Assembly: GCF_027270735.1 (NCBI RefSeq)
Contig: NZ_JAPWIJ010000005.1
Location: 420,197 to 484,196 of the forward strand
Origin: Rhodococcus ruber
GTDB lineage: Bacteria; Actinomycetota; Actinomycetes; Mycobacteriales; Mycobacteriaceae
Direction: 5' to 3'
DNA length: 64,000 bases
A program made the position numbers and the translations under genes. Positions 18,712 to 27,752 of this stretch are shown in pieces. A model generated the notes under the pieces. It searched no databases. It saw nothing but the letters and a program-made list of their open reading frames with translations, and was not told the DNA's origin. Position 1 is the first letter of the stretch. Every line of letters begins with the position of its first letter.

Positions 18712-19511
18712 GTCAGACGCACCCGTTCGTAGAATCCCATTGCCGCCGCTGTCGCGACGTTGAGTGAATCCGTGCCCGGTGCCATCGGAATGCGAGCGCG
18801 AATGTCCGTGGCACGCATGGCATGTTCGGTCAGACCCGGGCCCTCTGCGCCGAGCAGCAATGCGACCTTCTCCCCCGTCATCGCCGTCGCCAGCGAAACG
18901 GCCTCGGGATTGGGCGTCAGTGAGATCAGCTGAAAACCATGCGCGCGAACACTATCGAGGCCACGCGGCCACTCGGGCACCTTGGCGAAGGGCACACGCA
19001 GCACATGCCCCATCGACACCCGTACCGACCGCCGGTACAGCGGATCCGCGCACGCGGCACCGAACAGCACAGCATCGACGCCGAGGCCGGCCGCATTCCG
19101 GAACATCGACCCGAGATTCTCGTGGTCGTTGACGCCCTCGAGAATCGCCACCGTTTTCGCGCCGACCAGCACCTCGTCCAGATCGAGGGCCGGCGGCCTG
19201 TTCGCCGCCGCCAACACTCCACGATTGAGATGGAAGCCGACGACCTCGGCCATCACCTCGGCCGAGGTTCGATAGAACGGAACATCCGATTCGGCAAGGT
19301 CGTCGCGCAACGCGTCGAGCCGTCGATCCACGCCGAGCAGGCTGATCATCGGAAAACGCGAGGTCAACAGGCGCTGCGCAACCAGCACCCCCTCGGCGAT
19401 CACCAAGCCCTTGCCCTCGGGCAGATCGGGCCGCCTGTCCGAGGAGTTGAGGTCGCGGAAATCGTCCAGCCGGGGGTCGAGAGGATCGTCGACATCGATT
19501 ACATGAACCAC
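18708..19511 (-). CDS. TrmH/SpoU-family RNA methyltransferase
   Basis: A 267-residue SPOUT methyltransferase. An N-terminal substrate-binding region (EGKGLVIAEGVLVAQRLL) precedes the knotted domain with the three family motifs: EGVNDHENLGSMFRNAAGLG, LLLGAEGPGLTEHAM and IPMAPGTDSLNVATAAAMG. It uses S-adenosylmethionine to 2'-O-methylate a ribose in rRNA or tRNA; the exact nucleotide is not predictable here. The start is GTG with only a weak ribosome site. The counterpart in M. tuberculosis is Rv0881. Confidence 0.92.
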   Translation of the reverse strand: MVHVIDVDDPLDPRLDDFRDLNSSDRRPDLPEGKGLVIAEGVLVAQRLLTSRFPMISLLGVDRRLDALRDDLAESDVPFYRTSAEVMAEVVGFHLNRGVLAAANRPPALDLDEVLVGAKTVAILEGVNDHENLGSMFRNAAGLGVDAVLFGAACADPLYRRSVRVSMGHVLRVPFAKVPEWPRGLDSVRAHGFQLISLTPNPEAVSLATAMTGEKVALLLGAEGPGLTEHAMRATDIRARIPMAPGTDSLNVATAAAMGFYERVRLT

Positions 19512-19586
19512 CTGCTCATCTTGTCACCCGGCATTTCTGGCAGTCCCTCGGCGAAGGCCTACTTCTGTATGGAAAAGTAAAGAGCG

Positions 19587-20786
19587 ATGACTACCGACGA
19601 ATCGATCACCATCCGCACCGCCTCCGACCACGACTGGGATGCCGTCGCGCTACTCGACGCCCACGCGTTCGGCGAGCACCAGAACGCCGAGGATCTTGCC
19701 GAGACGCAGATCCTGACCAAGTCCGAGCACGTGTACCTGGCATGGGACGGCGAGACCCCGGTGGGTGTCGCCATGCACTTCCCGATGTCGGTGACCGTTC
19801 CAGGCGGCGCGCAGGTCGAGGCGTCGGGAGTCTCCTGGGTGTCGGTCGCACCGACGCATCGCCGACGCGGCATACTGCGATCGATGTTCACCCAGCAGCA
19901 CCGGGCTCTGAACGACGCGGGTGCGCCGCTGTCTCTGCTGACGGCCAGCGAGGCGACGATCTACGGACGCTTCGGGTACGGGCCGGTGACCGAGGAAATC
20001 AGCGTCTCGATCGACCGTCGGTTCGCTCAGTTTCGCAAGGATGCTCCCCCGGCGACGGGTGTGCGGCTGATCGAATCGGCCGAGGCCAACGAACTGCTCC
20101 CGGACATCTACCACCGGTGGCAGCAGCAGACCGCAGGCGCGCAGCCCAAGCCGCCGATCCGCTGGGAGCGCTTTTTCGCCGATCGCGAGAACCGACGCGG
20201 CGGACTGACCGCACTGTTCTTCATCGTCCATGCCGACGGGTACGTCGCCTACCGCCGCGGGCGCAACCCCAGCCGAGTGGTGGTGGAGGAATTCATCTCC
20301 GTGACCGACGACGCGTACGCCGCGCTGTGGCAGATCCTGGTGGGAGTCGACCTGGTCGACACCATCGAAGTCCGGCAGGCACGGGACGAAGCACTGCCGT
20401 TCCTGCTGACCAACAACCGGCTACCGAAGGTCACGGCTCACCACGACGCTCTGTGGGCCCGCATCATGCACGTCGAGGCAGCGCTGGAGGCGCGTACCTA
20501 CGCTCTCGACACGTCGCTGATCATCGCCGTCCGAGATCCGTTCCTCGAAGCGGGCGGTACCTATTCGTTCACCGTGACCGATGGCACAGCGACCTGCACC
20601 CGAGTGGAATCCGAACCGGACATCGAACTCGACATCGATGTGCTCGCCAGCATCTACTTCGGCACCCACCGGGCTCGATTGTTCGCCGCGGCCAACCGCC
20701 TCACGGCCCGCAACGAGGAATCTCTGCACGCGCTGGACCTGACGTTCGGAACTGCGCGCCCGGCCGTCATGGGCTGGGGTTTCTAG
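19587..20786 (+). CDS. Eis-like GNAT N-acetyltransferase
   Basis: A 399-residue protein with the three-part Eis architecture: N-terminal GNAT domain containing GVSWVSVAPTHRRRGILRSM (acetyl-CoA pyrophosphate loop), a second degenerate GNAT region from about residue 140 and a C-terminal sterol-carrier-like domain. The chain ends in Phe, as in Eis, where the terminal carboxylate takes part in catalysis. Relatives acetylate amines of aminoglycosides, peptides or proteins. Whether this one modifies antibiotics is unknown. Convergent with the following MFS gene, overlapping by four bases. Confidence 0.88.
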   Translation: MTTDESITIRTASDHDWDAVALLDAHAFGEHQNAEDLAETQILTKSEHVYLAWDGETPVGVAMHFPMSVTVPGGAQVEASGVSWVSVAPTHRRRGILRSMFTQQHRALNDAGAPLSLLTASEATIYGRFGYGPVTEEISVSIDRRFAQFRKDAPPATGVRLIESAEANELLPDIYHRWQQQTAGAQPKPPIRWERFFADRENRRGGLTALFFIVHADGYVAYRRGRNPSRVVVEEFISVTDDAYAALWQILVGVDLVDTIEVRQARDEALPFLLTNNRLPKVTAHHDALWARIMHVEAALEARTYALDTSLIIAVRDPFLEAGGTYSFTVTDGTATCTRVESEPDIELDIDVLASIYFGTHRARLFAAANRLTARNEESLHALDLTFGTARPAVMGWGF

Positions 20787-22099
20787 CGCGAGCTGATCGG
20801 CTTGTCGAGCGCGGTCGCCGAGCCGCCCTGCATCCGAAGGGCGGCGCACAGCGTCACCGCGAGCAGCACGGCCATGTAGGCGATGAATTCGACACTGCCG
20901 TGACTGCTCGTGGCGTGGTAGATCAACGGTGCCGTGCCCCCGAAGAGAGAGTTCGCCACGGCGTAACCGAAGCCGACGCCCAGGGCTCGGATGTGCGGGG
21001 GAAACACTTCCGCCTTGGCGATGCCGTTCACGGACAGGTAGCACGTGAGGACGAGAAACGCGCTCACCAGGATGACGAGGACAGCAAGTGGGGATGCGAG
21101 ATGTGCGACCGCCGGCACCAACGCCCCGGTTGCGGGTATCCCCAGCGCCCCGAATACGACGAGCAGGGGCTTTCTGCCGATGCGGTCGCTCAGTGCACCA
21201 CCGACCGGCTGCAGCACCATGAGCACCACAAAAGCAGCGAGCACGAGGCCGGTAGCGATGAGCTCTCCCCTGGCCCCGCCCGCGGCGAAGAACGTCTCGC
21301 GAACGATCGAAGGAACCGTGACGGTGTAGGTGTAGAACGCCGCGCTACCGCCCGCGGTCAGCAGGAACACCCACATCAGCGGACGCCAGTGATCGCGAAA
21401 CAGCGCTCCCATCTTGGCGTCCCGGTCTGCCAGGGGTGCCGTCGGTTCTCGCGGGGCACGATCGAGCCCGCGCGCCCACCACAGCGACGCCAGGCCGGCC
21501 GCGCCTCCCGCGGCGAACGCAAGGCGAAAGCCCCACTCGGAGATTGCCGCTCGATCTGTGCTCGCGAGCAGCACGAGTAGAGACGTCTGCGCGAGCACGA
21601 GGCCGCCGACGATGGTCGCGGCCTGGAACGAGGCGAAGAATCCGCGATGACCGCGCGTGCCCGACTCGGAGAGCAACACCGTCGCCGCCGCGTATTCGCC
21701 GCCGGTTGCGATGCCTTGGACGATGCTCACGACCGCGAGGATCACCGCCGCCCAGGCACCGATCTCGTGGACCGTGGGAGTGACCGCCAGAGCAACCGAT
21801 CCGGCCGACATCAGCGTGACTGCTGCGACGAGCGCGAACTGTCGGCCTCGCACGTCCGCGAGCCTGCCGAACAACCACGAGCCGAGCGGGCGTACGACGA
21901 AGGTCAATGCGAAGAGTCCGTAGACGTACACGAGTGAGTTCGTCGAGGCCGGATCGAAGAACTCCGTCCGAAAGTACGGCGCGAATGTCGCGTAGAGATA
22001 CAGGTTGAACCACTGCACGAGGTTCGGCACCGAGCCCGCCAGAATGACGCGCACTTGCGTACGACGGCCGGGGCCGGCTGCCGGGTCGGTGCGATTCAC
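20783..22099 (-). CDS. MFS transporter, MHS family
   Basis: A 438-residue 12-segment symporter. It opens SVPNLVQWFNLYLYATFAPYF, carries GRLADVRGRQFAL after segment two, SIVQGIATGGEYAAATVLL in segment four and GALSDRIGRKPLLV after segment eight, all typical of the metabolite:H+ symporter (KgtP/ProP) group. It most likely imports an organic acid or osmolyte; no enzyme gene sits with it to suggest which. GTG start lies about 40 bp from the response-regulator stop. Confidence 0.88.
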   Translation of the reverse strand: MNRTDPAAGPGRRTQVRVILAGSVPNLVQWFNLYLYATFAPYFRTEFFDPASTNSLVYVYGLFALTFVVRPLGSWLFGRLADVRGRQFALVAAVTLMSAGSVALAVTPTVHEIGAWAAVILAVVSIVQGIATGGEYAAATVLLSESGTRGHRGFFASFQAATIVGGLVLAQTSLLVLLASTDRAAISEWGFRLAFAAGGAAGLASLWWARGLDRAPREPTAPLADRDAKMGALFRDHWRPLMWVFLLTAGGSAAFYTYTVTVPSIVRETFFAAGGARGELIATGLVLAAFVVLMVLQPVGGALSDRIGRKPLLVVFGALGIPATGALVPAVAHLASPLAVLVILVSAFLVLTCYLSVNGIAKAEVFPPHIRALGVGFGYAVANSLFGGTAPLIYHATSSHGSVEFIAYMAVLLAVTLCAALRMQGGSATALDKPISSR

Positions 22100-22143
22100 G
22101 AGCTGAAAGTACCCGAACGCGTGCGTTCACGCAGGTGAGCCGC

Positions 22144-22791
22144 TCAACCCGCCAGACCGTGAGTGAATGCGAAGTGCACGGCCTGAGCCCGGTCACGTAG
22201 TTGCGCCTTGGCGAACAGATGATTGATGTGAGTCTTGACCGTCGCCTCGCTGACGAACATCTGCTGAGCGATCTCCCGATTCGAAAGGCCCGCAGCGATC
22301 GCGCGCAGGACGTCCACCTCGCGAGGCGTCAGCCCGGCCGGGATCTGCTGCGCGCGAGGCGCTTCGATCGCTCCGAGCAATCGCGCCTGGACCTCCGGGT
22401 TCAGCACCGCCTGCCCAGCTGCGGCCGCTCGCAATGCCGCCGCGATCTCGACCCGTCCGGCGTCCTTGGTGAGATATCCGCGTGCGCCTGCGCCGAGTGC
22501 ATCGAGTATCGAGCGTTCGTCCGAGAAGGTCGTCAACACCACGACGGGTAGATCCGGAAAGAGCCCCTTCAGGATTCGCGTCGCCTCGATCCCGTCGGTC
22601 CCCGGCATCCGCAGATCCATCAGCACCACGTCGAGGTGATCCGCGCTCATCGCCGCAGTCACCTCGGTGACCGCGCTCGCTCCGTCGGCAGCGGTCGCAA
22701 CCACGGTGATGTCCTCGATCAGGTCCAACATCGTGGCCAGCGCCTCGCGCACCGACGCCTGATCGTCGGCGATCACTATCCGCATGCTCAT
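22144..22791 (-). CDS. NarL/LuxR-type response regulator
   Basis: A 215-residue regulator. Receiver domain: acidic pair in IVIADDQ, phospho-acceptor Asp59 in VVLMDLRMPGTDG and Lys in YLTKDAG. C-terminal LuxR helix-turn-helix: GLTPREVDVLRAIAAGLSNR and FVSEATVKTHINHLFAK. Its ATG overlaps the stop of the kinase gene (ATGA), so it is the last gene of a three-gene unit (membrane protein, kinase, regulator). The signal and targets are unknown, but self-regulation through the shared promoter at 24550-24590 is plausible. Confidence 0.93.
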   Translation of the reverse strand: MSMRIVIADDQASVREALATMLDLIEDITVVATAADGASAVTEVTAAMSADHLDVVLMDLRMPGTDGIEATRILKGLFPDLPVVVLTTFSDERSILDALGAGARGYLTKDAGRVEIAAALRAAAAGQAVLNPEVQARLLGAIEAPRAQQIPAGLTPREVDVLRAIAAGLSNREIAQQMFVSEATVKTHINHLFAKAQLRDRAQAVHFAFTHGLAG

Positions 22792-23930
22792 GCTCTCGTT
22801 TCCGTATCCGGTTCGGCGCGGTTGTGCAGAGGTACTTCGGCACGCACGACCCAGCCTGGCCCGTCGGGACCGGCAGTGACCGCCCCGCCCACGAGGGCAG
22901 CGCGCTCGCGCATTCCGACAAGCCCCATTCCTGTGCTCTCCACTCTGTCCGGTGGGGACGGGGCCGGGCCGTTCGCGATCGTCAGCTCCACTTTCTCGTC
23001 ACCGAACCGAAGCACCACGTCCACTGCGGCACCGGGAGCATGGGTGCGCGCATTGGTCAGCGCTTCCTGCGCGCACCGAACCATGAACTGTGCCTGCGGA
23101 GTATCGAGATCGCGAGCCGTGCCGTCGACACGGAAGCTCGCGTCCTCGCCCACGAGAGCGGCCAACGTCGGCACGAGGGGTAGCGCATCCTGACGCAAAG
23201 TCTGCACGGCACGGCGGGTCTCGGTGAGTCCTTCCCGAACGAGGCTCTGCGCCTTGCCCAGTGCCGCTCTGGCCTCCTCGGCACGGCCGGCGTCGAGCAA
23301 CGCGTCGGCGACTTCGAGTTGCATGTTGACCCCGGACAGCGAGTGCGCGAGAACGTCGTGAATGTCGCGGGCGATGCGGGCTCGCTCGGCCAGGGCATGC
23401 TCGCGGAGTTCGGCATCGGTGGCGCGGCGCGCATTACGCAGCGCGTCCAGCCGACTGCGCCGTGAGTACCCGATCAGCACCGGCCAACCCGCGAACAACC
23501 CTGCTGCCCAGGGCCATCCGTCGACACCATTGTGCTCGGCGATCCACAGTGAGGTTGCGCACGCCACGCTGAGCGAGATCGCGAACGGGAACGAGATCGA
23601 CGGCCTGAATCGCCACCCTGCATGTCCCGCAATCAGAAACGGAAAGATGGTCGACGCCGTAGCTCCCCCGAGGGGCAGCATCGTTGCAGACGCGACCAGT
23701 GCGACACCCGCACCGACCAGAGACGAACGCGGACCGACGAACCGCCGCGGAATCGCCGATGCCAGTAGCAGGGCACTGTTGACGACGAGCAGCGCGAGCA
23801 GAAGCGGATTGCTCAGGTCCGATGTGGCGAAGGCCGCGACGATCACGACGGCCGCGACATACGGCCGGCTCGACAGCCTGAGGCTGTCGAGCGTGGGCAA
23901 CCGTACGTCGGGGTTGGGTGCCGATGTCAC
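22788..23930 (-). CDS. NarL-type sensor histidine kinase
   Basis: A 380-residue kinase with about five to six hydrophobic segments in the first 160 residues and no obvious extracytoplasmic domain, so it probably senses membrane state or an intramembrane signal. The HisKA_3 motif ERARIARDIHDVLAHSLSGV holds the phospho-acceptor His. The ATPase domain shows AQEALTNARTHAP and GMGLVGMRERAALVGG. GTG start overlaps the stop of the upstream membrane-protein gene (GTGA). Confidence 0.92.
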   Translation of the reverse strand: MTSAPNPDVRLPTLDSLRLSSRPYVAAVVIVAAFATSDLSNPLLLALLVVNSALLLASAIPRRFVGPRSSLVGAGVALVASATMLPLGGATASTIFPFLIAGHAGWRFRPSISFPFAISLSVACATSLWIAEHNGVDGWPWAAGLFAGWPVLIGYSRRSRLDALRNARRATDAELREHALAERARIARDIHDVLAHSLSGVNMQLEVADALLDAGRAEEARAALGKAQSLVREGLTETRRAVQTLRQDALPLVPTLAALVGEDASFRVDGTARDLDTPQAQFMVRCAQEALTNARTHAPGAAVDVVLRFGDEKVELTIANGPAPSPPDRVESTGMGLVGMRERAALVGGAVTAGPDGPGWVVRAEVPLHNRAEPDTETRA

Positions 23931-24481
23931 CGAATCTTCGCTCCGCCGCCGCGAACCCGATTGTGCATGTCGGTCAGCGTAGGCGACGTGGTGTGGTGAC
24001 CGGATTTGTCGGCGCGCCAGACGATGGTGGCGTCGGAGTGCATGGCGCGGTAGAGAACGGCGATCGACTCGGCGAGGAATCCGATGCCCACGGCCAGCAT
24101 CGTGGCCTGACCGGCGACGGACGCCGCAGTCGGATCGATGGCGCTCTCCACCGGAATGAGCAGCACGCGGATGGCGATGGCGGCGATCCACAGGCCGATC
24201 GAGGCGACCGAGTACCGCATCCAGGCCGTCCCGTCCCGCTCGGAGATTCTGACGGTGTAGCCGCGGATCACCCCGAAGCCCACGCCGACGATGCAGCCGA
24301 GGAGGAGGAACCCGATAGCTGTGGCCGACAGGTCCGTCGAGTTCAGCGATGCCAACCCGACGAGGGCCAGAATCGCCGGCAGCACCAGCATGCGCCGGGC
24401 TTCCATGAGCTGGCCGGTCATGCGCCGCACCAGCAGATATCCGACCAGAAGGACTACGAGAGCAATCGTTGCGATGTTCAT
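23927..24481 (-). CDS. integral membrane protein, DUF1453/CcdC-like
   Basis: A 184-residue protein with about five membrane segments. It starts MNIATIALVVLLVGYLLVRR and contains RRMLVLPAILALVGLASL, resembling DUF1453/CcdC-like actinobacterial membrane proteins. It is the first gene of the operon with the downstream sensor kinase and regulator, so it could be an accessory sensor or a target product. The tail after residue 155 is polar and cytoplasmic. ATG start faces the small membrane gene on the other strand. Confidence 0.65.
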   Translation of the reverse strand: MNIATIALVVLLVGYLLVRRMTGQLMEARRMLVLPAILALVGLASLNSTDLSATAIGFLLLGCIVGVGFGVIRGYTVRISERDGTAWMRYSVASIGLWIAAIAIRVLLIPVESAIDPTAASVAGQATMLAVGIGFLAESIAVLYRAMHSDATIVWRADKSGHHTTSPTLTDMHNRVRGGGAKIR

Positions 24482-24549
24482 GGCAGTAACGCTACGAACA
24501 TCGCGATGGTGGCGAATCGACCCACGGGTGGAGATCGGGTGGAGAACGA

Positions 24550-24590
24550 CAGTCATGACTTTTGTCATGGCTGGACCGTGACGGTGTCAC
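24550..24590. promoter_or_regulatory. paired palindromes in a shared divergent promoter
   Basis: The 167-bp gap between two two-component operons holds two inverted repeats: CAGTCATGAC at 24550-24559 with GTCATGGCTG at 24564-24573 (9 of 10 paired), and GTGAC/GTCAC at 24578-24590. TCATGA-type palindromes suit NarL-family regulators such as DesR or LiaR. Which of the two flanking regulators would bind is not known. Confidence 0.5.
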
Positions 24591-24648
24591 CTCAGGTCAT
24601 GATGCGCTGCACTGTTTTCGGTGGTCCGGGCGCAGCAGACTCGTAGTC

Positions 24649-24876
24649 ATGAAGCAACCAGACGAAGGAAATCTGTTCACCGATCTGATGGAGCTCGGAC
24701 CGGCTCCGACGATGGCGCGTGAGATCGTCGTCATCGTCATCAGTCTCGCGATTGTCGCCGTGTTGTTCGCGATCGTCGGTACGTCGCTTCCGGCGTTCGT
24801 CGCACTCGGCGTCATCGTCGCCTTCATGGGCGTCCGGTTCGTCATCGGGCTGCGCCAGTGGGGAAAGCAATCATGA
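24649..24876 (+). CDS. small membrane protein, 75 aa, in an ABC exporter operon
   Basis: ATG opens a 75-codon frame with two hydrophobic segments (IVVIVISLAIVAVLFAIVG and LPAFVALGVIVAFMGVRFVI) after a short acidic N-terminus. The stop overlaps the ABC ATPase start by four bases (ATGA). It is probably a small accessory subunit or regulator of the transporter or its sensor. No family recognised. Confidence 0.7.
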   Translation: MKQPDEGNLFTDLMELGPAPTMAREIVVIVISLAIVAVLFAIVGTSLPAFVALGVIVAFMGVRFVIGLRQWGKQS

Positions 24877-25808
24877 CCATCATCGATGTCGACGGGATGA
24901 CTCGTCGCTACGGCTCGGGCAAGAACGCGTACGAGGCAGTCCAGGCTCTCGATCTGCATATCGCCGAGGGTGAGCTGTTCGGATTGCTGGGTACCAACGG
25001 TGCCGGCAAGACCTCGACTCTCGAAGTGATTCAGGGTCTTTCGCGGCCCAGCAAGGGCACGGTGCGGATCATGGGAATGGATCCTGTGGCCGATCGCCGT
25101 AAGGTGCGCCCGGCGCTGGGCATCATGTTGCAGAAGGGTGGCCTGCCACAGGATCTGACGACCGCCGAGAGTCTACGGATGTGGGCCGGCACCTGCAGCG
25201 ATCCGTTGCCGGTGACCGAGGTGCTCGGTCGAGTCGACCTGGCCGATCGCGCCGATACTCGGGTGAAGTTTCTCTCCGGCGGCGAGCAGCGAAGGCTGGA
25301 CCTCGCCTGCGCGATCATCAGCCGTCCGCGAATCCTGTTCCTGGACGAGCCGACCACCGGTCTCGATCCCGAAAGTCGCCGCAACACATGGCGGTTGATT
25401 CAGGAGCTGAAGAACTCCGGCGTGACGATCATGTTGACGACGCACTATCTGGACGAGGCCGAGTCGCTGTGCGATCGACTCGCGATCATGCACCGCGGCA
25501 AGGTTGTTCGCAGTGGCACCGTGGACGAGGTGGTCGCCGACCATCCGGCGAAGATCGAGTTGAAGGCTCCCGGCACGGCGCTGCCGTCCCTGCCGGGCAC
25601 GTCCATGGACGTCTCGGGTGACACGATCTCGATCCAGACGTCCTCGGTACAGGACACGCTCACCGACCTGCTCGTGTGGGCCCGCACCAATGGAGTCATT
25701 CTCCACGGCCTGGACGCCCGAGCGGCGTCGCTGGAGACCGTGTTCCTTTCCATCGCAGATGAATTCGACAATTCGGACTTCACAGACCAGAAGGTGATGA
25801 GCGCATGA
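24873..25808 (+). CDS. ABC transporter ATP-binding protein (drug-exporter type)
   Basis: A 311-residue ATPase with Walker A GTNGAGKTS, Q-loop in IMLQKGG, signature FLSGGEQRRLDLA, Walker B RILFLDEPTTGLDPES and switch His in TTHYLDEAE. The C-terminal 90 residues form the DUF4162-like tail of DrrA/CcmA-type exporters. It energises the permease encoded directly downstream (ATGA overlap). The ATG that overlaps the small membrane gene is preferred over one 15 bases upstream. Confidence 0.95.
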   Translation: MTIIDVDGMTRRYGSGKNAYEAVQALDLHIAEGELFGLLGTNGAGKTSTLEVIQGLSRPSKGTVRIMGMDPVADRRKVRPALGIMLQKGGLPQDLTTAESLRMWAGTCSDPLPVTEVLGRVDLADRADTRVKFLSGGEQRRLDLACAIISRPRILFLDEPTTGLDPESRRNTWRLIQELKNSGVTIMLTTHYLDEAESLCDRLAIMHRGKVVRSGTVDEVVADHPAKIELKAPGTALPSLPGTSMDVSGDTISIQTSSVQDTLTDLLVWARTNGVILHGLDARAASLETVFLSIADEFDNSDFTDQKVMSA

Positions 25809-26578
25809 GCACGATGACCGCCCTGTCGCGAGCAGAGTTCACGCTGCTCGGACGCAACCGAGTACTGCTGTTCAACGCGGTCGTCATGCCGTTGATCTTC
25901 CCCGTCGTGCTGCTGATCGTCGGCAGTCGGGGCGACGACGGACTGACCGACACCGGCGTCGGCGCCGCGCTCGAGATCTTCGCCCTGTTCCTGTTGGTGT
26001 TCATGGTCTACTACAACATGCTCTCGATCTACGCCACACGTCGAGACGAGTTGGTGCTCAAGCGACTTCGTACCGGGGAGAGCTCGGACGTTCAGATTCT
26101 GCTCGGCCCGGCAATACCCTCACTGATCCTCACCGTCGCACTCGGTCTGATCGTCGGCGCCGTGGTGTTGGCCTTCGGCGGCCCGGTTCCCACCAATGCT
26201 CTGCTCGTCGCCGTTGCCCTTCTCGGCGGAGCGGCCCTGTTCGCCGCGCTGGCGTTGATCACCTCTGCCTTCACCCGCAACGCCGAGGCGGCGCAGATCA
26301 CCAGCCTCCCGGTGATCCTGATCGCCATGGCCGGTTCGTCGCTGCTGCGCGACGTTCTTCCGGATTCGCTCAGCAAGGTCATCGAACTGACTCCGATGGC
26401 GGCCGTGTCGGACCTGTTGAATCTGGGCTGGTTCGGTACCACCACGCCCGGCGACGCGTCGATCGGATTCGCCGGCACGTTCGGCGAGGCAGCAATGCCT
26501 CTCGCGGTGATGCTCGCCTGGATCGTCGGGAGCGTACTGATCGCCCGCACGCACTTTCGGTGGGAACCGCGGTCCTAG
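25805..26578 (+). CDS. ABC-2 type transporter permease
   Basis: A 257-residue membrane subunit with six predicted segments and an ABC-2 layout. The N-terminal coupling helix is AEFTLLGRNRVLLFNAVVMP, and the cytosolic loop ATRRDELVLKRLRTGESS is the usual contact with the ATPase. Export of lipid, peptide or drug is the family norm. The operon continues with a kinase and regulator, so the exporter is likely induced by, or senses for, that two-component system. Confidence 0.92.
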   Translation: MSTMTALSRAEFTLLGRNRVLLFNAVVMPLIFPVVLLIVGSRGDDGLTDTGVGAALEIFALFLLVFMVYYNMLSIYATRRDELVLKRLRTGESSDVQILLGPAIPSLILTVALGLIVGAVVLAFGGPVPTNALLVAVALLGGAALFAALALITSAFTRNAEAAQITSLPVILIAMAGSSLLRDVLPDSLSKVIELTPMAAVSDLLNLGWFGTTTPGDASIGFAGTFGEAAMPLAVMLAWIVGSVLIARTHFRWEPRS

Positions 26579-26615
26579 ATCACACCTCCATCGATCGTCT
26601 GCAAGGCTGGAGATC

Positions 26616-27752
26616 ATGAAGCTGTACGACTACCTCAATCCACTGCACGGCTGGAACGACAGCAGTGCAGTGGACAAGGTACGCGTCTACACCCGCCAGT
26701 CGTTCCTGCTGATCACTGTCGGTGTCGCCGGCGGCGCCATGCTGACAACGCTTCAGTACGACGACTACCTATCGACGGCGGCGGCAGCGGTGTGTGCCGC
26801 CGCTGCTTTCGTAGTTGTGCAGCGCACCCCCGAGCTCGGCGGCGAGTCGACGGCCCACCCACGAATCCCGCTGGCGGTCATGGCCATCGCCGCGGTGGTG
26901 CTGGTTGCCGGAGGGACCACGAGCAACGCACTGTGGGCCGCCGTACTCGTCACCACTGCGGTCGCGACCCTGATTCCGCTGCGATGGTCCCTGGCCGCGG
27001 CAGTGGCGGCCGCTGCGCTTGCGGCGGCTCTGGGAACCCCGGCAGTGGAAACTCTGATACTCGGCATCTTCATCGCCTTCATGGCGTTCACCGTCCAACT
27101 GTCGGCGTGGTTGCTGCGCATCGTCACCGAACTCGACGCCACCCGCGACGCCGCCGCCGCGCTCTCGGTTGCCGAGGAACGTCTGCGATTCTCGCGAGAT
27201 CTGCACGACGTCGTCGGACGCGCGCTCTCGGCCATCGCGGTCAAGAGCGAACTCGCCGCGACGCTGGCTCGTCGGGGGGACGAGCGTGCGGCCGGCCAGA
27301 TGGACGAGGTTCGCATTCTGGCCCAGGAATCGATGGCCGACGCCAGAAAGCTGGTTCGGGGCTACCGATCGGTCGATGTGGCGTCGGAACTCGACGGAGC
27401 TCGATCGCTGCTGTCCGCCGCAGGCATCTCCACCGAACTGGTCGGCGAGACCTCGGTCCTGTCCGAGCGTGCGGCCGAGGCGGCCGCCTGGGTGGTCCGC
27501 GAGGGAGTGACGAACATTCTGCGACATTCCGCGGCCACCTACTGCCGGATCGAGCTGACCGACAACAGCATTCGGCTGATCAACGATCATCCGCAACCAT
27601 CGACCGGCCGCGACGACGGCACCGGCCTGAGCGGCCTGCGCGAAAGGTTGGTCGCAGTCGGAGGCACCGTGACGGCGGAGAAGACCAGCGACGACTTCAC
27701 CCTCACGGCGATGTTGCCGACATCGCCCCAGAACCCGAGGACCACACCATGA
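26616..27752 (+). CDS. DesK-like sensor histidine kinase
   Basis: A 378-residue kinase with about six N-terminal membrane segments and no large external loop. HisKA_3 motif ERLRFSRDLHDVVGRALSAI carries the phospho-acceptor His; AWVVREGVTNILRHSAATYC is the N box and DGTGLSGLRERLVAVGG the G box. Kinases of this shape, encoded next to ABC exporters, often respond to membrane fluidity or cell-envelope antibiotics. ATG start 37 bases after the permease stop. Confidence 0.92.
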   Translation: MKLYDYLNPLHGWNDSSAVDKVRVYTRQSFLLITVGVAGGAMLTTLQYDDYLSTAAAAVCAAAAFVVVQRTPELGGESTAHPRIPLAVMAIAAVVLVAGGTTSNALWAAVLVTTAVATLIPLRWSLAAAVAAAALAAALGTPAVETLILGIFIAFMAFTVQLSAWLLRIVTELDATRDAAAALSVAEERLRFSRDLHDVVGRALSAIAVKSELAATLARRGDERAAGQMDEVRILAQESMADARKLVRGYRSVDVASELDGARSLLSAAGISTELVGETSVLSERAAEAAAWVVREGVTNILRHSAATYCRIELTDNSIRLINDHPQPSTGRDDGTGLSGLRERLVAVGGTVTAEKTSDDFTLTAMLPTSPQNPRTTP

